Assembly (NCBI GenBank): GCA_036346275.1
Contig: CM070717.1
Coordinates: 12,459,178-12,523,177 of the forward strand
From: Otatea glauca
Taxonomy: Eukaryota > Streptophyta > Magnoliopsida > Poales > Poaceae
DNA: 64,000 nucleotides
Direction of reading: 5' to 3'
The translations under genes were made by a program, and so were the position numbers. Positions within the stretch are counted from its first letter, which is position 1. Each line of letters opens with the position of its first letter. Below are positions 35,031 to 46,289 of the stretch, piece after piece. Under the pieces are notes generated by a model that saw only the letters and a list, made by a program, of their open reading frames with translations, made no database searches and had not been told where the DNA came from.

Positions 35031-36114
35031 TGTAGGATCGATATACACTAAACTAGCAATCAGAGGGGGGTGAATGATTGCGCGGAAGCTAAAATCGAAT
35101 TTTTGATCTACTAAAAATTCACCCTAATTTGGACTCAAATAATTGCTTCGTATTCAACAAAACAGAGTAGATACGTTTGGTAAATCGAGAATTCTTGGAG
35201 ATACAACCGTCGGATTGACCTAGAATAATTTGAACTGCAAAAACTAGATTCCAGTACGAATCAAATACAAAACGAATCAGCTCGATCGGACGAACGGATC
35301 AAAAGTTATTTACCTCGCAAGCTTACTGTGATAGATTACGATGAGAACTGACCTAACCCTAATTCTGTGATTAATCACAATCTACGAAAGATTAACCAAC
35401 GAAACTTTGAGAGACACTAATTTGATTTCCTAGGAAGATTTTGAATGGATCAAATCAAGATTAAACTCGTTGAATCAAGAGAGACAATGAATCAACCTAT
35501 AAAAGCCAAACCGGGGAAACAAAACGAAAAACACTGCAGCAAACCTCGCCCATGAACAGTAAAAATGATAGTTACTGTAGCAATAGGAACTATAGCAACC
35601 GCGGATGACTGTAGCTGCGCGAGAAGACTTGCTTTGGTGCGTTCGGCTGGCTGAAGGAATTAGGAATTTTATTTCTTTTTGTCTAGTATGGTTACAGTAC
35701 TCCAAACAAAAGAGTACAAACCCTAATACCCAGCTCTCTCATCTAAACTGGAGACATCTCTCTCCTATTTATAATTTGCAACAGTTCGCATGCATAACCA
35801 CCTGTCCCAACATGGACTAATACATGCAAACTGCCCCAAACAATTACAACTGCACGCGTACGGCCCACTTGCCGCATTCACGTGACTAACAAGCCTTCAT
35901 GTGCTCCGTTCTCTAGCCCGAACGTCCTGCATGACATTCTTGACCACCAAGATCTGGATTCCTGCCTGAACCCTGTCCCGAACCTCAGTTCATCCACAAA
36001 CCTAGTTCCAGTCCCGTCATCGACCACGTTCGCCCTCAAGCAACAATTGCACATGAACAAACACAAAACTGTGTACGAGTACAAGTCCACGACTTGACTC
36101 AAGATCAATCCATG
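35031..36114 (-). mobile_element. 5' LTR of element D, inner portion
   Basis: Begins TGTAGGATCGATATAC beside the primer-binding site and matches 29856-30929 with scattered changes. A promoter-like CTATTTATA (minus TATAAATAG) is at 35765-35773. It is broken at CCATG by element E and resumes at about 44424. Confidence 0.9.
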
Positions 36115-37475
36115 TGAAGAGGAACGCGGTATGCTACGCTAGCACAAAAAAAATCTACCGGGAAACCAGAAAGCTACTCGCAAGAAGGGGATCGTAGATA
36201 AGATTACCACTAGACGCGCAGTTGCGGAATCCTTCGCGCGTCGATGTAGTGGATCGTCCTCGCCGCAGTCGTTGCGTCGATGTAGTGGATTGTCCTCGCC
36301 TTGCCGTGGATCGTCCTCCCACGCCGCAGATCAGCAGCGTCACCGCATGAGTCCACACGTCCGAGAGATGGAACGCCGCGCGTCGTGTGCAAGCACTTGG
36401 TCGCTCGGCGAGGCAGCGAGAGGAGTAGGCTAGGGTTTCGAGTGAATCACTCCTAAACCGTGGGAAAGCACACCTGCGCCTCCTCCTCCCTCCTTATATA
36501 GCCACGAGATGAAACCTAAACTAGGGCCCATCGTGCTAAGCCCACGAGGTTCATTAATTACGGATCAATCCAAATTAATGCGTCCCAACCCATTAAGTGT
36601 GTGACCCTGCAGGTTCACGTACGTTTGGACGTGGATTCGGAAAACTCCTTTTCAATCCAATAGTTGGTAGTGGCTTCTTGCAAAGTATGCCAACTCCCAA
36701 ACATACTATGATCAAATCGGACAGAACCTATCAAAAGTACTCATGCAATAATCCCTTTGCCAAGTATATGAAGATTGATCTCAAGGCGAGAAGCATGTCA
36801 TCCTTTGATGATTCAATCCATCTCTCGTATCCGTGATATATTAATAAGTTGTGATTGACTCCTCAATCACGGCATGGCCATGCACTTCCTTAATCATATC
36901 ACACGAGTGGCCTTGTCATATATCTCCGTTTCATTGGAGTGGCAAATTCCATCTTGATCGCTCACTTCCTCTCGCACGTTTCATAGTAAACATGAAAGCT
37001 ACCTTTATAACTATCCGGTTAGGAAGTAGTGTTTGATAGCCCCAAGGAAAACTATTACACATGTAGGGAATATGACAATCTCAAGTCTAAGGATCATACA
37101 TCTACTAGGTATGAGATACACTGATGACACATAAGAATGAAACATTCTCATAGTGTCCCATTGCGGGTCTATCTAACCCATGTTCTTCAACATGCGTCCA
37201 CAATGTATAGATGATATCTCCATATCCCATGATCTATGAAGCATGATCATCGATCACTACATGTGTTGATCTATTCATCGTTGTCCTATACAATTAAATC
37301 CGATCAGAGATATTTATCGAATTACATCATTAAGTAAAGAGCTTCATAAGCAAGTCACATACTTGTTGATCAATACAATGATATACATTCATTGGACCAA
37401 TAATCTTAATATTATTCATAAACATAGTCATGTTACAATCATCTAAATGATTGCCTCAAGGGCATAACACTAACA
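36115..37475 (-). mobile_element. 3' LTR of element E
   Basis: 1361 bp, TGAAGAGGAACGCGG to CATAACACTAACA on the plus strand. It contains a 36-bp tandem repeat (36238 and 36274, core GTCGATGTAGTGGATCGTCC) and a minus-strand TATATAAG at 36493-36500. The minus-strand polypurine tract AAGTGGGAGAT (37476-37488) abuts its inner end. Confidence 0.93.
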
Positions 37476-37495
37476 ATCTCCCACTTGCACTTGAG

Positions 37496-38056
37496 TCAAT
37501 CAATTATGTATCTAATACCAATAGACCTTGTGTGCGCCTCATGCTTAGGCTGTGGCAGTGGCTTTGTCAACGGATCGGCCACATTGGCTTCCGTATGTAC
37601 TTTGCATATTCTCACGTCACCTCTATCCACAATGTCGCGAATAAGGTGAAAGCGACGGAGTATGTGTTTAGACTTCTGATGTGATCTAGGCTCTTTTGCT
37701 TGTGCAATGGCACCACTCTTATCACAATAGATGTCCATTGGACTAGAGGCACTAGCGACCACACCAAGCTCTGTGATAAACTTCTTAATCCACACAGCTT
37801 CTTTTGCGGCCTCCGAAGCCGCAATGTACTCCGCTTCATCGTAGAGTCGGCCACCGTGTTTTGCTTGGAACTCTTCCACCATCGCTCCTCCATTAAGTGT
37901 AAACACAAACCCGGATTGCGATCGAAAATCATCTTTGTCAGTTTGGAAGCTTGCATCGGTGTAACCCTTTGCAACCAGATCTTCCTCACCTCCAAAAACA
38001 AGGAACATACCCTTAGTTCTTCTCAAGTACTTGAGGATATTTTTACGGCTATCCAA
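37496..38056 (-). CDS. Element E RNase H and C-terminus, open segment (186 codons)
   Basis: Copia RNase H: KYLRRTKGMFLVFGG, GYTDASFQTDKDD with a catalytic Asp, EAEYIAASEAAKEAVWIKKF with the catalytic Glu region, YCDKSGAIAQAKEPRSHQKSKH, HLIRDIVDRGDV and ADPLTKPLPQ. The stop at 37496 is the natural pol end, 20 bp before the LTR. The N-terminus (reverse transcriptase) is in other frames, so this is a fragment of the polyprotein. Confidence 0.9.
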   Translation of the reverse strand: MDSRKNILKYLRRTKGMFLVFGGEEDLVAKGYTDASFQTDKDDFRSQSGFVFTLNGGAMVEEFQAKHGGRLYDEAEYIAASEAAKEAVWIKKFITELGVVASASSPMDIYCDKSGAIAQAKEPRSHQKSKHILRRFHLIRDIVDRGDVRICKVHTEANVADPLTKPLPQPKHEAHTRSIGIRYIID

Positions 38057-38850
38057 TGACCATCACGAGATCCGCTTGGTATCCGCCGTGACACTTAGAG
38101 CATATCGACATCCGGGCATGTACAGATCATGGCATACATAATAGACCCAATAGTGAAGCATATGGAATCTTGCTCATCTGTCTCGCTCATCGATGTCGAA
38201 GGACACCGATTCTTGCAGAGATCGATGCCATGTGACATTGGCATGAAACCTCTCTTGGATTCATGCATATTGAACCTTTTCAATATCTTGTCAATGTACG
38301 CTTCTGACTTAATCCAATTAACCTTTTGATCTAACTCTATAGATTTTTATGCCCAAGATATAGCATGCTTCTCCCAAGTCCTTCATTGAGAAACTCCTTT
38401 TCAATGAAGTCTTAACATCTTCAAGCATAGGAATGTCATCCCCGATCAATAATATGTCATCCACATACAAAATCAGAAATACAAGTGCGCTCCTACTAGC
38501 CTTCTTGTAAACACAAGGCTCTTCTTCATTTTTGATAAAGTCAAAACCTTTGACTACTTCATCAAAACGAATGTTTCAACTCCGAGATGCTTGCTTTAAC
38601 CCATAAATGGATCTTTGAAGCTTGCATACCCTTTTAGCATATTTAGGATCAACAAAACCTTCAGGTTGTATCATGTATACATCCTCGGAAAGATTCCCAT
38701 TAAGGAAGGCTGTTTTGACATCCATCCGCCATATTTCATAATCAAAATATGCAAGAATAGCTAAAATGATCCGGACAGACTTGAGCATGGCTACGGTGAG
38801 AAAGTTTCATCATAGTCAACTCCTTGAACTTGTTTGAAACCCTTTGCCAC
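38057..38850 (-). pseudogene. Element E reverse transcriptase, degenerate
   Basis: Segment 38576-38788 encodes WRMDVKTAFLNGNLSEDVYM (catalytic Asp) and YGLKQASRS. LYVDDILLIG, the YVDD box, is encoded around 38447-38475. 38095-38283 encodes the later MKRFNMHESKRGFMPMSHG and SIMYAMICTCPDV. The frames differ and stops intervene. Confidence 0.88.
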
Positions 38851-40100
38851 CAACCGTGCCTTATAGATCTGAACATTTCCATCTACGTCTATCTTTTCTT
38901 GAAAATCCATTTGCACTCAATGGTTTTACACCATCGGAGAGTCGACCAAGTTCCAAACTTGATTGTCATGCATGGATTGAATTTGGATCTCATGGCTTCA
39001 AGCCATTTTTCGGAGTTTGGGTCCATCATTGCTTCTTCATAAGTCGTGGGCTCATCATTGTCCAACAATAATATGTCACTCCCATATCTTATAGGTACAT
39101 GACGTGGCCTCCCCAACCTACGTGGGGCTGGAGTCTCTTCCACAGGTTGTACAACACTTTGTACATCTTGTGAAGGTTCAGTGGTAGCTTGAACATATTC
39201 ATGTGATTCTCGAACTTCATCAAGATACACATCACTCCTACTGATTTCTTTTGAAAGAAACTCTTTCTCCAAAAAGACACCATTTCGAGCAACAAAAACT
39301 TTGTTCTCGTTTCTTTTGTAAAAGTAATATCCTTTTGTTTCTTTAGGATACCCCACAAAAAAGCATTTTTCTGATTTAGGTGCGAGTTTATCTGATTCTA
39401 AACGTTTTACATAAGCCTCACATCCCCATATCTTGAGAAATGACAACATGGGTCTTCTCCATCCATATCTCATATGGCGTCTTCTCAACGGATTTTGATG
39501 GGACCCTATTCAAAGTGAACGCAATTGTCTCTAGAGCGAAACCCCGAAGGATAATGGCGGATCTGTTTGGTTGATCATTGACCGAACCATATCTAATAAA
39601 GTTCGATTCGTCGTTCGGACACGCCATTCCATTGAGGCGTTCTGGCGGAGTAAGTTGCGAACGATTCCACATTGCTTTAGATGATCACCAAACTCTTGGC
39701 TCAAGTATTCGCCACCACGATCGGATCGTAAGTGTTTTATTGTTTTGCCAAGTTGATTTTGTACTTCGTTCAAACTTTTTAACCTTTCAAAAGTTTGATT
39801 TATTCCTCATTAAATAGATATATCCATATCTCTGAAGTCATCGGTAAAAGTTACAAAATCAAACCCACCCCTAGCAATCGAGCTCATTGGTCCACATACA
39901 TCCGTATGTACTAGGGCCAATAATTCACTTGCTCTCTCACTAAAACACGTGAAAGGGGCTTTTGTCATCTTGCCAAGTAAACAAGATTCACATGTTTCAA
40001 ATGATTCAAAATCAAATGAGGTTAGAAGTCCATCACCATGGAGCTTCTTCATGCGCTTCTCATTTATATGACCTAGCGACAATGCCACAAAAAGGTAGGG
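38851..40100 (-). pseudogene. Element E integrase and linker, degenerate
   Basis: Reading right to left: zinc-finger part LGHINEKRMKKLHGDGL and CESCLLGKMTKAPF; core LVHTDVCGPMSS (first Asp), HLRSDRGGEYLSQEF (second Asp), then a decayed region where the third acidic residue is expected (MEWRVRTTNRTLLDMVRSM). This is followed by the C-terminal LKIWGCEAYVKRL and KCFFVGYPKETKGYYFY and an acidic linker to reverse transcriptase (38889-39488). At least four frame changes. Confidence 0.87.
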
Positions 40101-40530
40101 TTCAAATCATTAGGCCGATGCCTTTTACATTAATATTATAGACAGTGTTTTTCTTGAGTTCAAGGCGTACAACCCATCCACCATGGGGCAACGATCATAA
40201 TACATATCATTCAAAAATATCGAACAAACAAAGTTCTTTATTCAAATCATAACCTTCATGTTCCAAACAAGAAGATGAAATAATGTTTCTACTCAAAGAT
40301 GGAACAAAATAACAATTATTATGTTCTAAAACTAATCCTAAAGGCAAATGCAATGGGTATGTGCCAACGGCAAGACCAGCAACTCTTGCTTTATTCCCCA
40401 CGCCAAGATCCACTTCTCCTTTTGCCAAGTCTCTACTCTTTATCACCGCAACGAATTGCAAATGTGAGCAACCAACCGGTATCATATACCCATGAGCTGA
40501 GTGAAGAAGTAGCAAGATTAATTTCTATAA
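40101..40530 (-). pseudogene. Element E protease, degenerate
   Basis: Encodes WVYDTG (active Asp) near 40485, then a frameshift into the frame SHLQFVAVIKSRDLAKGEVDLGVGN at 40207-40515, with VPSLSRNIISSSCLEHEGYD downstream. The motif order matches Copia proteases just upstream of integrase. Confidence 0.8.
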
Positions 40531-41406
40531 CATTAATACCAAGTGGAAACCACATTTCCATTCTTCTTATCTTCCAGGTACTTTTCGCAGTTCCGTTTCC
40601 AATGCCCTGATTTCTTGCAATAGAAGCATTGGGTATCAGGTTGAGGGCCAACTTTAAGCTTCTGAAGCTTAGTTTTGAGGCTTGCGATCTCATCTTGAGC
40701 CTTGCCCTTGCCCTTGCTCTTTCCGTTCCCCACCTTAGCCTTCCTCTTTTTGAAAGCGGTTGTTTTCGAACCATCATCACATGATTGGGTTTTTTCTTAA
40801 TGCTTTCCTCGGCATCCTTGAGCATCCCATGTAGCTCGGTTAGGCTCTTCTCCATGCTATTCATATGAAAATTCATAATGAATGGCTCAAAGCTTTGAGG
40901 CAGAGACTGGAGAATAACATCTGTGGCCAAACCAAGGCTAAGGGAAACTCAAGTTTTTCTAATCTCCCAATGTAACCAATCATCTTAATCACATGAGGAT
41001 CGACCGATCGCCTTGACCACTTACAAGCAAATAAAAGCTTTGAGATACCATACCTCTCAGCTCTTGCTTGATTCCCAAACATGCCCTTCAAGCCCACAAT
41101 CATATTGTAAGCATCCTGGTCCTCATATTGGTTTTGGAGCTCAGAGTCCATGGTGACTAGCATGAGACAGCTGACCTCTATAGAAGCATTAACATGCTTT
41201 TCATATTCAACCTTCAAATTGCGAGCAGCATTTTCGGCTGGTTCATCAGGAATTGGATTCTCTAGAACATAGTCCTTCTTTTTATGCTTGAGAACAATTC
41301 TCAGGTTGCGATACCAATCAACAAAATTAGTTCCATTCAGTTTTTCCCTTTCCAAAACTGATCTCAAAGCAAAACCAGGTGTAGCAGGAGTAGGAGAAGG
41401 TGCCAT
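40531..41406 (-). pseudogene. Element E gag polyprotein, degenerate
   Basis: Starts at 41406 (MAPSPTPATPGF; an upstream in-frame Met at 41442 is not preferred). The first 130 codons are open: LNGTNFVDWYRNLRIVLKHK is the usual Copia gag N-terminal motif. A frameshift occurs near 40930, after which LQSLPQSFEPFIMNFHMN and ELHGMLKDAEESIKK follow in another frame. The CCHC knuckle CFYCKKSGHWKRNC is at about 40590-40640 in a third frame. Confidence 0.87.
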
Positions 41407-41442
41407 TGAACTACAACAAAAACATGCAAAGATTCTAAGCAC

Positions 41443-43032
41443 TATGTTTATGTAAAACTTTTATTAAACTTTTTAATTAAAGACACTTCTATTTTATGTC
41501 CCTTTTATAGACACATAGTGAGTATTCAAGATCCATATTCATCAAACACTAGTTAGCTTTGGCATCACTGCTAGAAATTTAATGACATAGGTAAGCAACA
41601 CCTTTGCTAATTACATCATATGTAACTCTTGTTTGTTGAGTATGAAAACAAGTAATGAATGCCTCCATCAACTTGACTCATGGCCAGTCAACTCGCCCCA
41701 AGGGCTCACATGAGGGAGGAGCACTTCCGTATCCGGTGCCAATTAAGAAACCTGCCTCATGTGTGTTTTCTAGACACCACTTGTCTTGTATAGGTTCCTT
41801 CATTCTGAAATCAAATCCCAACCACTTATGTCCTCAAGCCCAAAACCGTTTTGATAGCTTGATTAAATCTACCATTGTTATGCGTGATGTGTCCAACACA
41901 TCCCTATCATCTATTGAGATAGCCATTGATATACTACTTTGGCAGTCATATCAATAACGATCTAAATTCTTGATAGGTGCAACAATTGGATGGACAATTT
42001 GATTTAAAATTTTTAACTATAGGGATGAACAAAGATTACTATGAACATGGCATCACATGCAATGAGCATAAAGAAAATAGCAAGGATTAAACACACATCC
42101 ACAGAAAATCAAAATAAGCTGTGAAATAGCATGGCCCTTAGCATTAAGATCTCCATCATCATTCTTGTTTGTTCACCTAGCCATCTTGCTTGATTTGTTC
42201 ACCTAGCCATCTTGCTTGATACCATCGTCTTCATCATTATGGATGCAACTCCTTACAACTTTTGATAATGAATTTTACATGAGGGTTTGAAGCATCACAA
42301 GTCGACACGCAGGTCATTATACAATTTAAATAGCCTTATGGCTTGACACGCACCTTGAGCCATGTGGAAATTACATGCATCACATACACATAGGCCATAC
42401 CATTTCACATAATTCCCTACAAAAACGAGTTAAACAAAAGCAACCCTACGACTCCGGGGTCCGAGGCGGCGCCCACGCTCAAGGGGTCCAAGGGCGAGCC
42501 CGATCGTGCAAGCGCCCTTGAAAATTTTTTTTAGAGGCATGTCTTCTGACATTGGAAAACACCCTCAAAATTTCCACGGATCAACCAGATTGACCCAATC
42601 CGATCTAACATGATTGGCTTGGTCCCATATGGATACGTTTCAGAAACCCTGATGGCGGTAACCCGACCGGTAAGGGTAACGTCATACCATGAACGGACTC
42701 ACCCAAATCAATATTGAATCTGTTTGCGCTTACCATGGATCAACCAGATTGACCCAATCCAACTCAATCTGATTGGCTTGGTCCCATATGGATACGTTTC
42801 AGAAACCCTGATGGCGGTAACCCGACCGGTAAGGGTAACGTCGTACCATGAACGGACTCACCCAAATCAAGATTGAGTCGGTTTGCACTTTCCTCAAACC
42901 CTAAACCGATCGATCTCATCGATGGCTGCCGTCACCAATTCATCACATGAACTGGCTGAACATGTAATAGATCCAATCTACTAACCTTACACATCATATG
43001 TGCAACATCCAGGTCACAAAACTATACGAGAT
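41443..43032 (-). other. Element E 5' leader with tandem duplications
   Basis: 1.6 kb between gag and the primer-binding site, no supportable ORF. Holds a 159-bp tandem duplication (about 42581-42739 and 42740-42893, around CCATATGGATACGTTTCAG) and a 26-bp duplication (42171-42196 and 42197-42220, GTTCACCTAGCCATCTTGC). Confidence 0.75.
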
Positions 43033-43046
43033 GGCTCTGATACCAC
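43033..43046 (-). other. Element E primer-binding site
   Basis: Minus strand GTGGTATCAGAGCC, initiator Met-tRNA type, touching the 5' LTR. Intact. Confidence 0.92.
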
Positions 43047-44418
43047 TGAAGAGGAACGCGGTATGCTACGCTAGCACAAAAAAGATCTACCGCGAAACCA
43101 GAAAGCTACTCGCAAGAAGGGGATCATAGATAAGATTACCACTAGACGCGCAGTTGCGGAATCCTTCGCGCGTCGATGTAGTGGATCGTCCTCGCCGCAG
43201 TCATTGCGTCGATGTAGTGGATCATCCTCGCCTTGCCGTGGATCGTCCTCCCATGCCGCAGTCGCAGCAGCGTCACCGCAGTAGTCCACACGTCCAGAGA
43301 TGGAACGCCGTGTGTCGGTGTGCAAGCACCTGGTCGCTCGGCAGGGGCAGTGTGAGGAGTAGGCTAGGGTTTCGAGTGAATCACTCCTAAACCGTGGGAA
43401 AGCACACCCTGTGCCCTCCCTCCTCCCCTCCTTATATAGCCACGAGATGAAACCCTAAACTAGGGCCCATCAGCGTGCTAAGCCCACGAGGTTCATTAAT
43501 TACGGATCCAATCCAAATTAATGCGTCCCAGCCCATTAAGTGTGTGACCCTGCAGGTTCACGTACGTTTGGACGTGGATTCGGAAAACTCCTTTTCAATC
43601 CAATAGTTGGTAGTGGCTTCTTGCAAAGTATGCCAACTCCCAAACATACTATGATCAAATCGGACAGAACCTATCTAAAGTACTCATGCAATAATCCCTT
43701 TGCCAAGTATATGAAGATTGATCTCAAGGTGAGAAGCATGTCATCCTTTGATGATTCAATCCATCTCTCGTATCCGTGATATATTAATAAGTTGTGATTG
43801 ACTCCTCAATCACGGCATGGCCATGCACTTCCTTAATCATATCACACGAGTGGCCTTGTCATATATCTCCGTTTCATTGAAGTGGCAAATTCCATCTTGA
43901 CTGCTCACTTCCCTCTGCACGTTTCATAGTAAACATGAAAGCTACCTTTATAACTATCCGGTTAGGAAGTAGTGTTTGATAGCCCCAAGGAAAACTATTA
44001 CACATGTAGGGAATATGACAATCTCAAGTCTAAAGATCATACATCTACTAGGTATGAGATACACTGATGACACATAAGAATGAAACATTCTCGAAGTGTC
44101 CCATTGCGGGTCTATCTAACCCATGTTCTTCAACATGCGTCCACAATGTATAGATGATATCTCCATATCCCATGATCTATGAAGCATGATCATCGATCAC
44201 TACATGTGCTGATCTATTCATCGTTGTCTTATACGATGAAATCCGATCAGAGATATTTATCGAATTACATCGTTAAGTAAAGAGCTTCATAAGCAAGTCA
44301 CATACTTGTTGATCAATACAATGATATACATTCATTGGACCAATAATCATAATATTATTCATAAACATAGTCATGTTACAATCATCTAAATGATTGCCTC
44401 AAGGGCATAACACTAACA
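43047..44418 (-). mobile_element. 5' LTR of element E
   Basis: 1372 bp, same ends as the 3' LTR. Most differences from it are small indels in the first 400 bp; the remainder is nearly identical. The minus-strand TATATAAG lies at 43431-43438. Confidence 0.93.
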
Positions 44419-44423
44419 CCATG

Positions 44424-44595
44424 CAACCACTCACACAAGCGTATTGCATGAAGCAAAACTATTACCATGCTATCACAAGCATATCAATCAATGATCTGAA
44501 ATAGCACATGCACAAGCACCACACATGCCATGAGCGCAACTACTTTGCAATGCCAATTTCATCACTAAGCCAATTTTTCAGCACATGATTTCACA
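44424..44595 (-). mobile_element. 5' LTR of element D, outer portion
   Basis: Resumes after element E (CAACCACTCACAC) and ends GATTTCACA, matching 30930-31093. The duplication GTTGC follows at 44596-44600. Confidence 0.9.
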
Positions 44596-44849
44596 GTTGC
44601 TGCTGCTTCTATAAATTGAGTATCACAAACAGGTTGTGAATCAACCAAAGATCGACCATTCCAAGTATTTCTGGTAACTGCTTCTACGCGCTAGCAAAGA
44701 GTACCTGGTTTTCTCATTTCCTGATATTCAGTTTAATTAGCTAAGTAGCTCGTACATATATATTGTGTTATTTTCTTAGTGAAAGGATATCTTTTTTATT
44801 TTCATATGTTGAATATGCTTAAAACTTCCTTACCGCTTGTTACCCATAA

Positions 44850-46110
44850 GTCAATTAAGGCCATATTGCAGCTCCTTATTTTTGGCAAGCCATGATTCTT
44901 CCATTATGAAATACAAATTAGTTACACAAGGCAATATATCTTAGCCCTTAGAGTGAAGTGTTCTTTTTTGCACGCATCCCACACCACGACACCCTCATTT
45001 ACAATTTTATCAAATCCTTTATCGGTGGTGCAAATTACACATCAATATCATTTCCCGATTGTTTGAGTCCCGAGATTAGCAACGATATCATGATATACTT
45101 CTGCTTCGTGCACAACCAAGGAGGGAGATTGTAGATACACAACAGAACTGGCCAAGTGCTATGATGATTGCTCATATTACCAAACTAATTCTTTCCATTA
45201 ATACTCAATCCAAATCTTATGTTCCTTATTTCGGTACCATACTCCTCATGTTTCTAATCCATGTTTCTCCATTGGGCCGAATCAGCAGGGTGTCTCAACT
45301 TGCCATCTTTCTTTCGAGATTCATAATGCGAACGCAACAATTTTGCCTCTCTGGGATTTGTAAACAACCAATCCAAACGGGAAATGATGGGCAAGTACCA
45401 CAATACCATGGCCGGTGCACCTTTAGTAACCTCTTCACTATCACGTGTTATGGTACAAGATGCAATCATTCGGACATGCTTGTATCCTTTCTATTTCCAT
45501 TCCCTTGGGACATAGTCGCTTCTTCGCTTCATAAATGCTTGTTGGCAACTCACTTCCTTTCGGAAGCACATCTGATAGAAGAACTAAAAGTGCGTTAGAA
45601 CTTGTATCTGTCCAACGGTGTTTTGACTTTAGTTCGAACAATGCAAGGACCGAACTCAACTTAATGTGTTTCGCTTTGCATCCCGAGAATAGCGGTTTAG
45701 CATCGTCTTCCATGAAGATTTTAAACTTTTCAAACACTTTTTCTGTGTAATTTCCTTCCACATCCCGCAACATTTGATCTAAATTGTCCTCCTCAAACAT
45801 ATCATGCTGCAACTCGTCATCGGGTTCAACCATTTCTTTGTTGCATACTTGAATGGTACTACTTGTCTTCCCATGATGGATCTAATAAGTGTAAGTCCTC
45901 ACAGAGCCACATCGAATCAGATCATCTTGAATTTCAGCTGAGTTATTAAATCTCCTAAGATTGGTGCAATCAATGCAAGGACAATATATGATGTTTACAC
46001 CCGTCTTCACCTAGTCTTCTTCTGTAATTTTTTTGAACTCCTTAACACCCCTCTGAAATGCAGTACTTACAAGGATTTTCTGATACATCCATTCTTCACT
46101 GTCCATCTAC
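44850..46110 (-). pseudogene. CACTA (En/Spm) TNP2-type transposase, N-terminal half, degenerate
   Basis: Minus-strand transposase gene of a CACTA element. Start-side: 46110-45900 encodes WMYQKILVSTAFQRGVKEF and NIIYCPCIDCTNLRRF, a transposase-associated domain. 45441-45833 encodes the conserved region ending RIQACPNDCILYHN. After a stop, LWYLPIISRLDWLF and KKDGKLRHPADSAQWRN follow (about 45280-45430). Then 44880-45250 reads SVVYLQSPSLVVHEAEVYHD and NEGVVVWDACKKEHFTLRAK. Several in-frame stops are present. The C-terminal catalytic half is missing; element D inserted at 44600 and nothing recognisable continues left of it. Confidence 0.85.
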
Positions 46111-46289
46111 AATTAAACTACGCACAATAAATTAAGGAAAAACTGGATCGACAGCTAGCTAGCTATTTCAAATATTGAGACATCTTTTTATTACATTTAT
46201 AGAATAGAGGACAGGTACCCAGATATATAATTTTACTCTCGATACCTTCTTCCCTAGTTAAGAGTTTCCAATTCCATAGATAGGGGACA

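Larger units (their letters stand above)
36110..44423 (-). mobile_element. Complete Ty1/Copia element E, 8.3 kb
   Basis: Spans 36115-44418 with perfect CCATG duplications (36110-36114 and 44419-44423), inserted in the 5' LTR of element D. Order on the minus strand: 5' LTR 43047-44418, primer-binding site, 1.6 kb leader, gag, protease, integrase, reverse transcriptase, RNase H, polypurine tract, 3' LTR 36115-37475. It differs from A-D in LTRs and gag and is not Sirevirus-like; it could be a Tork- or Ivana-type element, not resolved here. Many frame breaks in coding parts but similar LTRs (roughly 97-98% by eye). Confidence 0.93.
29851..44600 (-). mobile_element. Copia element D, gag-only non-autonomous, with element E nested in its 5' LTR
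   Basis: Spans 29856-44595 and is flanked by GTTGA (29851-29855) and GTTGC (44596-44600), a 4/5 match for a duplication. Removing element E and one CCATG leaves about 6.4 kb. Order on the minus strand: 5' LTR (35031-44595, split), primer-binding site, gag, 1.7 kb noncoding region, 3' LTR (29856-31093). No protease, integrase, reverse transcriptase or RNase H is present. Gag is Sirevirus-like. This is the architecture of TR-GAG elements, which need the enzymes of a relative. Confidence 0.85.
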
